Source: JAWKOK01 sp963765875 (lineage in GTDB: Bacteria > Chloroflexota > Anaerolineae > Caldilineales > Caldilineaceae). Taken from it: a stretch of 46,281 bases of DNA. The DNA is taken from positions 1 through 46,281 of the forward strand of contig CAVXYK010000009.1 of the NCBI GenBank assembly GCA_963765875.1. The letters are read 5' to 3'. Below, piece by piece: positions 1-9,083 of this stretch. Both the position numbers and the translations under genes were made by a program. Under the pieces are notes generated by a model. That model was not told the DNA's origin, made no database searches, and was given only the letters and a program-made list of their open reading frames with translations. Numbering within the stretch: position 1 is the stretch's first letter; every line of letters begins with the position of its first letter.

Positions 1-21
1 AGATGTCACTCTCACAAGCTT

Positions 22-1224
22 CTAGCGGATCTCCTCGCGCTCCCAATGATCGCCCATGGCCCGACGTCCCACAGCCAATCCTTCGCCTTCGCTGATGACG
101 CGGATGAGATTTTCGTGTGCCAGTGCCTCCGGCTTGAAGTTGACGCCAAGGCCGGAACCCTCCGGCAGCGAAAAGTGGCCATCGACGGGAACCGGCGTGT
201 AGTCGGTCAACTCGCCGAAGGTCAATCGATAAAGTGCTCGCGACGATTCGACGAAGAAGAGATTGGGGATATGCGCGCCGACATGCATGCAGACTGCATG
301 GCAGATCGGGCCGGACAAGTTGTGCAGCACCAGCGGAATGCCGAATGTCTCGGCCAGGTTTGCGATCTTGCGCGTCTCGCCCACCCCGCCGTTCCAGAGC
401 GGATCCGTCATCAGGATGGGGCTGACCTGCTCGGCCAGCCATTCGCGCACCTGCCAGCGCGTCATCAGCGTCTCGGAGCCGACAATGGGGATCGATGTGC
501 GTTGCGACAGCAACCGGATCTCATCGACAAGCACGGCGGGAAGCGGATCTTCCATGAAGAGAATGTCGTAGGGTTCCAGTGCGCGGGCGATGCGCTCGGC
601 AGAGACCCGGTTCCAACGAAAATGGCACTCGATGCCGATCTCCATGGCTGAACCAACCGTCTCGCGGATGCGGCGGACGGGGACCAAGCCCTGCTCGATC
701 TGGGCCGGGCTGATGTACTGGCCTTGGGACCGTTCGCTGAACGGATCAAAGGGCCAGATCTTCATGGCGGAAATGCCGTCCGCCATGAGACTTTGGGCCA
801 ACTCGCCGGCATCGCCGTCGTGCCAGGCTTGATAGTCCTGGTTGTCACCGTGGCCGATGCAGGTGTTGTAGGTCGGAATGCGCTCGCGGGTCTTGCCGCC
901 CAGCAACTGATAGATCGGTGCGTTGTAGACCTTGCCCATGAGATCCCACAGCGCGATCTCGACCGCAGAGAGCGCACGCAGTTCAGCCCCACTATAGCCG
1001 TGGTAGAGCAGATTGTCGAAGACAAAATGCCACAACCCCTCGATATCGAGCGGATCCTGACCCAGCAGCAGCGGTGCAATCGTACCGTGCAGGGCTGCCT
1101 TGGACCCTTCCACCTTTTCGACCGTCTCGCCGATGCCGATGAGACCCTCGTCGGTGTGGACGCGAACATAGAGGGTGCGCGGATATTGCTGCCATTGCAG
1201 GCTCTCGATAACGCTGATTTTCAT
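22..1224 (-). CDS. Enolase-superfamily (mandelate racemase/muconate lactonizing enzyme) sugar-acid dehydratase
   Basis: A 400-residue protein with the two-domain MR/MLE fold. The N-terminal capping domain covers residues 1-115 and the barrel about 120-370. The three expected carboxylate metal ligands can be seen: E199 (GIECH), E225 (FMEDPL) and E251 (VGSET). K155 lies in the strand motif AMKIWPFD and H301 in VLHNLSGP; these are the likely acid/base residues. The family takes a proton alpha to a carboxylate and usually dehydrates or racemises sugar acids. ATG 1224 is chosen over an upstream in-frame ATG because a GGGGA ribosome site lies 8 nt before it and family similarity starts there. It is the last gene of operon A, 19 nt after the permease stop, so it probably acts on the imported compound. 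The exact substrate (an aldonate or uronate-derived acid) is not identifiable. Confidence 0.88.
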   Translation of the reverse strand: MKISVIESLQWQQYPRTLYVRVHTDEGLIGIGETVEKVEGSKAALHGTIAPLLLGQDPLDIEGLWHFVFDNLLYHGYSGAELRALSAVEIALWDLMGKVYNAPIYQLLGGKTRERIPTYNTCIGHGDNQDYQAWHDGDAGELAQSLMADGISAMKIWPFDPFSERSQGQYISPAQIEQGLVPVRRIRETVGSAMEIGIECHFRWNRVSAERIARALEPYDILFMEDPLPAVLVDEIRLLSQRTSIPIVGSETLMTRWQVREWLAEQVSPILMTDPLWNGGVGETRKIANLAETFGIPLVLHNLSGPICHAVCMHVGAHIPNLFFVESSRALYRLTFGELTDYTPVPVDGHFSLPEGSGLGVNFKPEALAHENLIRVISEGEGLAVGRRAMGDHWEREEIR

Positions 1225-1243
1225 GGTCTGTTTCCCCGACAGA

Positions 1244-2125
1244 TCACCCTTTGACGCTGCCCATGGTGATGCCCTCAATGAAATGTTTCTGGGCGATGGC
1301 GAAGACGACGAGGATCGGGATGATCGTCATCACAGTGGCGGCCATGACGACATTCCAACGGGCGATGCCGAAGCCTTCGCTGAAGAGCGCCAGCCCCAGC
1401 GGCAGTGTGCGCTTTGACGCGTCCTCGATGATGACCAGCGGCCAGAGAAAGTCATTCCAGTAGTACATGAAGATGAAGACGCCCAGGGCCGCCAGACTTG
1501 GTTTAGAAATTGGGAGGACGATGCGCAGAAAGATCGACATCTCTGAGGCACCGTCGATGCGAGCAGCATGCAGCATCTCCGACGGGATCGTCTGCATGCT
1601 CTGGCGCATGAGAAAAATACCCCACGCCGTCACCAGTCCGGGGACGATCAGCGCCCAGAGTGAGTTGTAGATGCCCATGGCTCTGACAATCAGGAAGATC
1701 GGAATCAGAATGACCTGGAATGGAACCATCATCGTAGCCACGATGATGAAGAAGATCTGATCTCGCCCCTTGAAGGTGAACTTGGCAAAGATGTAGCCGG
1801 CCAGAGAACTGGTGAAGAGCGCGCCGGCGGTCACGACGACCGAAACGGTGACGCTGTTGCGCAGATAGGCGAAGAAATCGATTCGTTTGATCACTTCAAG
1901 GTAGCTGGCCAACCCCTGCGGATCGACAGGATAGAGCGTAGGCGGGTAGGCATTGGTTTCGGCCACGGTCTTCAGCGATGTGATGAAGATGTAGTAGAAG
2001 GGGAAGATGATCACGAGCAACAGAAAGAGGGCGAATGCGTTCTTGATCAGCGAAAAGAGAATCGAACCGATCTGTCCCGAAGGCTTCTGCTTGTGATAGG
2101 TCTGCGTCGGCTGTACCGTTGCCAT
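1244..2125 (-). CDS. Sugar ABC transporter permease, MalG/UgpE type
   Basis: A 293-residue inner-membrane protein of the carbohydrate uptake (CUT1) class. A first membrane helix at residues 27-50 is followed by the typical SLKT stretch, and about six helices are predicted by eye. The EAA loop that docks the ATPase lies near residues 183-207 and reads MLHAARIDGASE followed by LRIVLP, with the conserved G at 192. The protein ends in GITMGSVKG, the usual C-terminus of this subunit. ATG 2125 has AGGAC 9 nt upstream. It is the third gene of operon A, 15 nt after the partner permease stop. No ATPase gene is present here, so the complex must borrow one. Confidence 0.93.
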   Translation of the reverse strand: MATVQPTQTYHKQKPSGQIGSILFSLIKNAFALFLLLVIIFPFYYIFITSLKTVAETNAYPPTLYPVDPQGLASYLEVIKRIDFFAYLRNSVTVSVVVTAGALFTSSLAGYIFAKFTFKGRDQIFFIIVATMMVPFQVILIPIFLIVRAMGIYNSLWALIVPGLVTAWGIFLMRQSMQTIPSEMLHAARIDGASEMSIFLRIVLPISKPSLAALGVFIFMYYWNDFLWPLVIIEDASKRTLPLGLALFSEGFGIARWNVVMAATVMTIIPILVVFAIAQKHFIEGITMGSVKG

Positions 2126-2140
2126 AAAATCAGGTCCTTG

Positions 2141-3091
2141 CTAGAACTCAAAACTGTCGCGCAGATAGCGCATCTGGAAGAAGGCGATGATCGAGATGAT
2201 CACAAAGAGGTAGACGGCCAGCGCAGAGGCAGTGCCCATCTGAAAAAAGCGAAATCCCTGGTCGAAGACTTCAAGCATGAGTACACGGCTGGCTGTGCCG
2301 GGACCGCCCTCTGACATGAGCCACGGTTCCACAAAGACCTGGAAGCCGTTGATGGTTGTGGTGACAAACATGAAGAGCATTGTCGGTTTGAGCAACGGCA
2401 AAGTTACATGCCGGAAGGTCAACCATCGACCGGCTCCGTCGACCGACGACGCGTCGTAGAGGACAGTAGGGATGCTCAACAGCCCGGCCGTGAAGATGAC
2501 CATGCTGTAGCCGACAGAGCGCCAGACGGCTGTGGCGATCAGGGCCGGCATGACCATGGTTGAAGAACGTAACCAAAGGAATGGTCCCACGTTGATGAAC
2601 GAGAGCAGGTAGTTGAGCACGCCCGTGCGCGGTTCATAGAGCCAGGTGAACATGAGCGCCACGGCCACCACCGAGGTAACCTGTGGGGCGAAGTAGATGG
2701 GGCGAAAGATCATTCTCATCTTGCTGCCCAGTGAATTGACCAACATGGCCATGGTCAGACCAAAAAAGATCACCAGCACCATGTAGGCGACGGCAAAATA
2801 GGTCGTGTTTTTGAGGCTGTTCCAGAAGCGCGGATCTTGAATAATGTCGATGTAGTGGGCCGGTCCGACAAACGTGCGAGCGCCGCCCATCAATGGCCAA
2901 TCGTGCAGGCTAATCCAAAAGGCGGCGATGATCGGGATCACTGAGAAGATCAGAAAGTAGAGGAGGATCGGGGTAAGACCGCTCCAAACGAAGATCAGCC
3001 GGCGCGCCTTCACCGTCGACAAACGCTGCCTCAGACCTTTCTTTGCGCTCGCTCCCTGTTCGATAGACTCAACATTCGCCAATTCTGTCAC
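2141..3091 (-). CDS. Sugar ABC transporter permease, MalF/UgpA type
   Basis: A 316-residue membrane protein that forms the transport channel with the 1244-2125 permease. The first helix is near residues 34-60, followed by a periplasmic stretch and five further hydrophobic segments. The EAA loop lies at 211-235, containing LYDASSVDGAG and VTLPLLKP. The start is GTG at 3091. No better ATG exists before the first helix, and the ribosome site is weak, a GGTG about 8 nt upstream. The gene follows the binding-protein gene after a 100-bp gap holding a strong stem-loop (3133-3183), which may lower permease expression relative to the binding protein. Confidence 0.92.
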   Translation of the reverse strand: MTELANVESIEQGASAKKGLRQRLSTVKARRLIFVWSGLTPILLYFLIFSVIPIIAAFWISLHDWPLMGGARTFVGPAHYIDIIQDPRFWNSLKNTTYFAVAYMVLVIFFGLTMAMLVNSLGSKMRMIFRPIYFAPQVTSVVAVALMFTWLYEPRTGVLNYLLSFINVGPFLWLRSSTMVMPALIATAVWRSVGYSMVIFTAGLLSIPTVLYDASSVDGAGRWLTFRHVTLPLLKPTMLFMFVTTTINGFQVFVEPWLMSEGGPGTASRVLMLEVFDQGFRFFQMGTASALAVYLFVIISIIAFFQMRYLRDSFEF

Positions 3092-3132
3092 AATGTCACC
3101 AATCGCTCGTATACACAGTCAAGAAATTGAAA

Positions 3133-3183
3133 ATAGGAGAAGGATGGCACGGATCCGCCGTCCCCGCGCCATCCTTCTCCTAT
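3133..3183 (-). terminator. Intercistronic stem-loop between binding protein and permease genes
   Basis: A perfect 16-bp inverted repeat: left arm 3133-3148 (ATAGGAGAAGGATGGC), right arm 3168-3183, loop 19 nt. It begins 8 nt after the stop codon of the binding-protein gene and about 40 nt before the GTG of the next gene. There is no T-run in transcript direction, so partial termination or 3'-end protection of the binding-protein mRNA is more likely than full termination. Function is inferred; the repeat is seen directly. Confidence 0.7.
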
Positions 3184-3191
3184 CCTTCAGA

Positions 3192-4479
3192 TTACCCTTG
3201 CGACGCCAGGATCTCGGTGACGCGTTCTTCCGCAGTGGTCAAGAACTCCTCGGCGGTGATTTCGTCTACGCTCAGACGCTCAAGCTCTTCACCGATGGCG
3301 ACGTCGATCTGTTCCCAGACCGTGTTCTTGGCGTAATAGATGTTGGCAAACTCCAGGCCTTCGTTGAACGTCTGGACCCATTCGTCATCCTGCAGTGCCT
3401 CGGGGAGTTCGTTTGTGATGGGAATGAGCCCCACGTCGTTGTAGATGGCCTCATACTGATCGGCAGCAGAGATCCAGGATAGGAACTTCCAGGCTTCTTC
3501 CTGCTCTTCAGGCGTGGCGGTTGCGCTGACTGCCCAGAACCAGACATAGGCTGGGGCGGCACGGCCGGCAGGGCCTTCCAGTGGCAGAATGGCTCTGTAG
3601 TCTAGATCAGGATCTGGATTCGACCAGGTTGCTCTTCTGCCACGGCCCGTTCCACATCATGGCCGTCTGCTCGGTGATAAAGGCGTTATCATGGGCGCCC
3701 AACTCGGGGTGAACCAGTTGACGATAGACATTGGTCGCTTCCAGACCCTCTGGTGTATTGAAAGCTACTTCCGTACCGTCCTCGTTAAGTATGGACCCGC
3801 CGTACGCGTCCAAGATGGCCGACCAGTGCAGCACATTCCAGCTGCCGCCTTTGGCCTCGGCCAATGCGACGCCAAATTCCATGCCGTCACCGGAATCAAG
3901 GGTTTGATCGGCAGCAAAAAGCTCTTCGTAAGTGGTCGGCGGTTCGATGCCGGCCGCCTCGTACTTGGCGACATTGATAATGGGCAAGTGGATGCCAATA
4001 TGCTGAACATAGCCGTAGACATCACCGTCATAGATGGCGGCTTCCTTCATGACAGCCGGGTAGTTGGCATCCAGATCTTCGATTACCCAGTCGGGGGCCG
4101 TGGCCAGATTGCCGCCTTCGATGAGTTGCGGCATCCAAGGGCCGTAGACGCCCAGGATGGTCGCCGGTTCACCGGCCGCGATCGATGTCGCAATCTTGGT
4201 GTTCAGGTCAGCATGAGGAACCTGGCTATAGAGGATCTCGACACCGGGATTGTCGGCCATGTATTGTTCGGCCTGGGCCGACAGGGCATTGTTCCAAGGA
4301 TCGTAGGTGTGGCTGAGCCAACTGATCTCGACTGGTTCGGCCTCAGACAACGCTGCATCGTCGGCGGCGGCGTCGCCCGCAGGTGCGACCGCGGGCGCTG
4401 CACAGGCGGACAGCGTCAGGGCTAGGATGGCAAGCGCCAATAGCACTAGCGAATGGACTCGCTTGGTGAAGAGTTTCAT
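3192..4479 (-). CDS. Extracellular sugar-binding lipoprotein of ABC transporter (frame broken near 3617)
   Basis: Family-1 extracellular solute-binding protein, about 428 residues once the frame is joined. ATG 4479 has AGGAGA 7 nt upstream. The signal peptide is of Sec lipoprotein type: KR near the start, a hydrophobic core (VLLALAILALTL), and lipobox LSAC. The first frame ends at 3607 after SNLVESRS. Protein similarity continues one frame over as PDPDLDYRAILPLEGP and runs to a TAA at 3192, with the family-typical stretch EEAWKFLSWIS. The break is a single-base change around 3615-3622. First gene of operon A: it captures the sugar outside the membrane for the two permeases. It is the only one of the four binding proteins here without a twin-arginine signal. 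Confidence 0.88.
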
Positions 4480-4547
4480 TTGCACGTCTCCTAAAGTATT
4501 AAGTAGAATCGAAGAGCGAACTGTGTGGGAAAAAGATCTTTCAGTCC

Positions 4548-4585
4548 ATTGTACCAACCCATGCTGCCAATTGATAGCGCTTTTG
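4548..4585 (-). promoter_or_regulatory. Probable operon A promoter with a LacI-type operator candidate
   Basis: On the minus strand the hexamer TACAAT (complement of 4548-4553) is preceded by TTGG, giving an extended -10 element (TGnTACAAT) about 70 nt before the binding-protein ATG. No good -35 box is seen. The palindromic core AGCGCT at 4576-4581, within TTGATAGCGCTTTTG (4571-4585), lies where the -35 box would be. It resembles LacI/GalR-family half-sites with a central CG. A second small palindrome, AAAGATCTTT, lies near the expected start of transcription. The same 139-bp gap must hold the promoter of the divergent regulator gene. Confidence 0.45.
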
Positions 4586-4618
4586 TCTCTTTCTAGTCTC
4601 CAACAAGTCTCTTATCCA

Positions 4619-5872
4619 ATGCCGCTACCCATCTTACCTACCACAAGAGAAGAGTTTGACCAGTTGGTGCGCAGCGCACTGAGCAACCTTTACGATATCT
4701 CCTATTTGCAGACCCATCCGCTTGCCGATCTGCTAAGCGATCGAGAAACGACTCTCGAAAAGAGCCAGCATCTGCGCGAAATTTTGCTGGGAGCCATTGA
4801 GTCCATGCGACCGCCATCCGGTGTTCGAGCCCATTCGAGTGGCTGGCGCGTGTACCGCATTCTCGAACTCCGTTACATTGATGGACTCAGCCCTAATGAG
4901 ACCATGTCTGTATTGGCGCTGGGACGCAGCCAGTTCTACAAGGCCCAGGCGAAAGTGCTGGAAGCCATTTGCAGTCTCCTGTGGCAAGATCTGGATCTCG
5001 AAAACGGTCAACCGTCGATTCCAGATATTGGGGATGACGCTCACGACAGCAACCCTTCGCGCAAGGATGCAGCCATGGAAGAGATGGAGCGTATGCGCGC
5101 CCAGACGACGCAGACAACTGTTGATCTTGTACAGGTTTTGGATGAACTGCGTTCGCTGACCGATTCACTGGCCGCGACACGTGGCACCGATGTGCACTAT
5201 ACGTCGATGCAGGGGCTCAGCATCGCTCACGCCGATCGAGTGATGACGCGCCAGGCGGTGCTCAATGCCATCACCTATGCCCTGGACCTTGTGCCCGGTG
5301 GCGTGGTTGAAGTGATGAGCTTCCAGCAGGGCAGCGAGATTGGCATCTGGTTCATGGCGATGAAAGGCAAGGACCAAGCAGATTCTTATCCAATCGTCGA
5401 ACGTCAGGGCGTGGGCCTTGAGGTCTGCCGGAAACTCATGGCTGCCATGCGAGGAGAACTGAGAGTCTCAGAAACAGAGCGGGGCTACTGGGTTGCCCAC
5501 CTGGTCTGGAAGACCTCGGATACACCGATGATTCTTGTGGTCGACGACAACCAGGGCTTCGTCGAACTCGTCTCGCGTTACTTGGCTGGATTCAACTGTC
5601 GGATCGTGAGTGTGGCCGGCGTTGCAGAAGCCAAAGCGTTTCTGACCCAGACAACCCCAACCGCGATTATCTCGGACATCATGATGCCGGAAGAAGACGG
5701 ATGGGAATTCCTGGCCTCTGTCAAAGCTGTGCCGGAGAGCGCCAACATTCCCTTCTTTACCTGTTCGGCACTGTCGGAACCACAGCTTGCCGCAATGCTG
5801 GGTGCAACCGCCCATCTTTCGAAACCCCTTAGTCAACAGGATCTTGTTCAGGCGCTTTCTCCTTGGCTATGA
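4619..5872 (+). CDS. Response regulator with HTH, degenerate histidine-kinase ATPase and receiver domains
   Basis: A 417-residue cytoplasmic protein with an unusual domain order. Residues 75-122 look like a sigma region-4/HTH segment (ILELRYIDGLSPNETMSVLA then LGRSQFYKA). Residues 150-185 are probably coiled coil. Residues 190-298 resemble a GHKL ATPase: N-box residue N216 and the G-box GVGLEVCRKLM at 264-274, but no clear DxGxG. Residues 303-417 form a receiver with acidic pair D309/D310, phospho-acceptor D353 (SDIMMP) and K402. There is no H-box, so it should receive rather than give phosphate. ATG 4619 is chosen because upstream in-frame codons overlap the divergent binding-protein gene. 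Its position beside operon A and its tail-to-tail partner kinase suggest control of sugar uptake. Confidence 0.78.
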   Translation: MPLPILPTTREEFDQLVRSALSNLYDISYLQTHPLADLLSDRETTLEKSQHLREILLGAIESMRPPSGVRAHSSGWRVYRILELRYIDGLSPNETMSVLALGRSQFYKAQAKVLEAICSLLWQDLDLENGQPSIPDIGDDAHDSNPSRKDAAMEEMERMRAQTTQTTVDLVQVLDELRSLTDSLAATRGTDVHYTSMQGLSIAHADRVMTRQAVLNAITYALDLVPGGVVEVMSFQQGSEIGIWFMAMKGKDQADSYPIVERQGVGLEVCRKLMAAMRGELRVSETERGYWVAHLVWKTSDTPMILVVDDNQGFVELVSRYLAGFNCRIVSVAGVAEAKAFLTQTTPTAIISDIMMPEEDGWEFLASVKAVPESANIPFFTCSALSEPQLAAMLGATAHLSKPLSQQDLVQALSPWL

Positions 5873-8075
5873 CGTGATGCCAGTCTGGAGCCAAGGCATC
5901 CAGCGTAGACTGCAACGTCCGGATGAGGTCGCTCAGCTCGAATCCGTTGGGGTGTATGATTTCGATTGTTCCTGAAAGTCGCAGGCCATATTGATCCTGG
6001 CCGGTCCCAGAGGCAAGAATAACCGGAATCTGCGCAAGTTGCGGATCCAACGCCATTCGTTCCAGCACGGTGAAACCATCCACCTCAGGCATGGCAAGAT
6101 CGAGTATCACCAAGTCTGGCGGAGCGGCGTGCATGATTTCAAGCGCTTCTTCTCCATCGAAAGCCTCTTGAAAGTTGCTCAGGGCGATTCGTCCACTCAA
6201 CATCCTGCGAAACAAGGCCACAACCAGCGGTTCATCATCGACAATCAGCACCCGATGGATTTCAGCGTCGAGATTGTCGACCGCCTGTAACAGTTCATGA
6301 CGGGCAACCGGCTTGACAAGCAGCGTTTTCTCGCCGTACCCCTCATCGCTTATGGCAATGTCTGGAAGTGAGCAGCGAATCTGAGGCAGGGCCAAGTCGT
6401 CGGGGGGTGATGGCGAATTCCTGTCGTGTATCAACGCCACGGGCACCGTCTCCAGGGTCAGATTGTAGGCGTCGGACCAATTGTCGACTCCGATCATTTC
6501 GCAACCTTCCAGATGTCGGTTGAGCAACTTCGTCACCGGCTGTGGATTGTGGGAGACTACGATGGCTGTTCGACTGCTAGTCGAGGTCTGAGCGAGCGGC
6601 GTCAATCGTCGACGTGAGCCGGACAGGCCGGCAGAGAGTAGGTCACGCGAGGCGGGCAGAGTGAACCAGAAACAACTGCCTTTCCCGACCTCGCTATCAA
6701 CGGCCATGACGCCACCGTGGAGTTCGACCAGCTTCTTGCTGATGGATAGACCGAGCCCAGTCCCGCTATGCCACTGAGTGGGCGATTGACCCGTCGTCCC
6801 GCCGCTTTCAAACCCACCACTGTCAAACTCAGTGGTCTCGAACTGCTGGAAGAGGCGCTCGATGTCCTCTGGAGGAATGCCGGGGCCTGTGTCTTGAACG
6901 CTGACCACGACTTTCTCGCCGTCGCGGTGAGCGGTCAATGTGATGCCACCTTGTCTGGTATGGCGAGCTGCATTGGTTAGGAGATTCAGGAGCACCTGCC
7001 GGATGCGCAGTCGGTCGATCCAAACTGTGGGGAAATCTTCGTTGATCTCAAGCTTGAGTATTAACCCCTTCGACCTAACATAATCGTGGACAATGGCGGC
7101 CGCTTCTGCGAGCAACGATCCAAGATCGACCTCGTATTTGACGACGGCAAGCTTGCCCGTGTCGATGCGCGCCATGTCGATGACATCGTCGACCAGGGCC
7201 AGCAGATGTTGGGAACTACGGTAGACGGTGTTTAGATCACTCCGGTATGCGGCAGGCAAGGTTGCATTTCCATAGCTTTCCGGCGCAGTAGCCATCATGT
7301 GAGTGAAGCCACTGATGAGGTTCAGCGGGGTGCGCATCTCATGACTGATATTGGTCACGAATTCGGCCTTGAACCGTTCCGCTTCATCGGCCGCCTTCCA
7401 GGCGGAGCGCAGTACGGAATTCATTCGATCCAATTGATGATTTGCACGGTCCATCTGAATGTTGAGGTGCATCAGCTCCGCCCTATGTTCCCGTGCGACC
7501 CGGGTACTCTTTTGTGCTTCCTCCCATCCATTTAGAGACCATTGCAACACCGTAAGAAGTGTTCTAGTCGATATCCAGCCGACCACGCCCAGGATCAGGC
7601 TTGAGACGACGATCATCATGGCATAGAACGGAGTGAGTGATGGAACCATGCCATTCTGTATCAAACGCCACAAGAGCAAGATGAGCATGCCCTCTACTGC
7701 AAGCGCAGCGGGCCAGCCCATGGCGATGATGGCAACAATCGGCAGCAACGCGTAGAAGAACGCCACTTCCAGCGCCTGGTAGATGACAAGCATGGCTGTG
7801 ATGGTCGCGGTGAGTCCCGCAAGCCATATTACCTGGGCCAACCAATAGCGTTTTCTGACAAGAGAATAGGCGAGGATTGCTGCGGGCAGGAAGATCACGG
7901 TCGGCAGCCAGGTCGACTTTCCGATTCCGTCCGGCCAAGTGGCAGTCGCAACAAAATGCCAAGCTGTGTAGATCAGCGTGATAGCTAGGATCAAGCTACG
8001 CGAACTGGATTCGAACAGCTCATCTGCGAATCCGGCAGGGTATTCCTTGCTTACGAGCCGTTGAAGCTGCCACAT
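5829..8075 (-). CDS. Hybrid membrane histidine kinase with two receiver-like domains
   Basis: A 748-residue sensor kinase. Residues 25-178 hold about six membrane helices with no large external domain. A helical linker follows, then the dimerisation/phospho-acceptor domain with H245 (ISHEMRTP). The ATPase domain shows N364/N368 (LLNLLTNA), D395 (DTGPGI) and the G2 box GTGLGL at 438-443. Residues 502-600 look like a receiver that has lost its acidic pair (VVSHNPQ replaces the usual DD) but keeps KP at 588-589. The last receiver is intact: D613/D614, phospho-acceptor D659 (ILDLAMP). The 3' end overlaps the oppositely oriented regulator gene by 44 bp. The two genes probably form a signalling pair; the signal is unknown. 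Confidence 0.88.
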   Translation of the reverse strand: MWQLQRLVSKEYPAGFADELFESSSRSLILAITLIYTAWHFVATATWPDGIGKSTWLPTVIFLPAAILAYSLVRKRYWLAQVIWLAGLTATITAMLVIYQALEVAFFYALLPIVAIIAMGWPAALAVEGMLILLLWRLIQNGMVPSLTPFYAMMIVVSSLILGVVGWISTRTLLTVLQWSLNGWEEAQKSTRVAREHRAELMHLNIQMDRANHQLDRMNSVLRSAWKAADEAERFKAEFVTNISHEMRTPLNLISGFTHMMATAPESYGNATLPAAYRSDLNTVYRSSQHLLALVDDVIDMARIDTGKLAVVKYEVDLGSLLAEAAAIVHDYVRSKGLILKLEINEDFPTVWIDRLRIRQVLLNLLTNAARHTRQGGITLTAHRDGEKVVVSVQDTGPGIPPEDIERLFQQFETTEFDSGGFESGGTTGQSPTQWHSGTGLGLSISKKLVELHGGVMAVDSEVGKGSCFWFTLPASRDLLSAGLSGSRRRLTPLAQTSTSSRTAIVVSHNPQPVTKLLNRHLEGCEMIGVDNWSDAYNLTLETVPVALIHDRNSPSPPDDLALPQIRCSLPDIAISDEGYGEKTLLVKPVARHELLQAVDNLDAEIHRVLIVDDEPLVVALFRRMLSGRIALSNFQEAFDGEEALEIMHAAPPDLVILDLAMPEVDGFTVLERMALDPQLAQIPVILASGTGQDQYGLRLSGTIEIIHPNGFELSDLIRTLQSTLDALAPDWHHVIAKEKAPEQDPVD

Positions 8076-8228
8076 TTGTTACCGCCATCGGTCTACGTCA
8101 TTTTGAGAATTGGGACTGACAAGCTATGGTGCCGGGTTACCGTCTACGTCTACTCATTTGCTTTCTAATGACCCTATTGCAGTAAGCGCACGCTAACGTG
8201 CCGTGAGGACAGCACAGAGGTTATGGTG

Positions 8229-8921
8229 CTAGTCTGTTTTAAGCCGCACCAATAGAATGCCCAACCAAATCGACCACAATGGCCCCAACAGAATGTTGGC
8301 TGTGAGACCCACCAGGCTAAACATTTCAATGCCAAACATGTTGCCGATTGTGTTCAGCGCCAAAAAGAGACCGATGACGATCGTGAAGATGCCCAGCACG
8401 CTACGTTTGGAGCGCATCAGAGCGCCGATCCCGATGAACCAGATCGCTCCGGCGAGATTCTGAATCACGCCATGAAGGCCTTCCTCAGCAATGGCGTTCA
8501 CGACTTGGAATTCCATGGTCAGAAATTCCTGCTGGACAGCAGAGGCGGTTTCATATTGCTCAATCAGGTAGGGCCAAGCCGCCGCCAAGACAGCAGAGCC
8601 AGCTGCACCTAAAATCAGATAGAGCAGGCCGCTGATTGAATATAGCTGAGCATATGGCCTATTCAGCGGTTCAAGCCAGGTGTACAGGAAGAGAGCCAGG
8701 GGGATGAGGAGCAGATAGTTCCCCAGCATGTTGAGCCAATAGCTCCAGCGAATGTAAGATGCCGCTGTTGAACCGGAAGCAATGAGCGATGATGTGTCCG
8801 AAAAGACTTCGAAATCATAGTTGACCCCGGCCAGGCCAACTGCCAGGCTGATCAACGCGAGAATCCCTGCCGAAATCGAAAGAATTCCGGTCAATCGTTG
8901 GAAAGATCTGTTAGCATTCAT
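8229..8921 (-). CDS. DUF4386-like six-helix membrane protein
   Basis: A protein of 230 residues that is almost entirely membrane-embedded, with about six hydrophobic segments. The first starts near residue 9 (LTGILSISAGILAL); others include NYLLLIPLALFLY and FTIVIGLFLALNTIG. It resembles the DUF4386 family of small integral membrane proteins with no known reaction. ATG 8921 is chosen over an earlier in-frame ATG (8975) because GAGGA lies 8 nt before it. It stands alone between the kinase and the SIS isomerase, with gaps of 153 and 162 bp. Family assignment is by overall pattern only. Confidence 0.6.
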   Translation of the reverse strand: MNANRSFQRLTGILSISAGILALISLAVGLAGVNYDFEVFSDTSSLIASGSTAASYIRWSYWLNMLGNYLLLIPLALFLYTWLEPLNRPYAQLYSISGLLYLILGAAGSAVLAAAWPYLIEQYETASAVQQEFLTMEFQVVNAIAEEGLHGVIQNLAGAIWFIGIGALMRSKRSVLGIFTIVIGLFLALNTIGNMFGIEMFSLVGLTANILLGPLWSIWLGILLVRLKTD

Positions 8922-9083
8922 ATGGTATCCTCGACTGTGCGTATGAAAGAAATGCAGTACTTCACGATTTGTCATTCTGATCGGGTTTACTGAATCTCTT
9001 CGTCCTAGAAAACGACCAGGGAAGAATCTTGTTTTGCTTGAATTCGTGAACTACTGAAATACAATAACGACCGCGTGTTCGGT

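Noticed and set aside
46..651. Open frame of 201 codons on the plus strand
   Set aside because: It lies wholly antisense to the enolase-superfamily gene and shows no family motif; a high-GC shadow.
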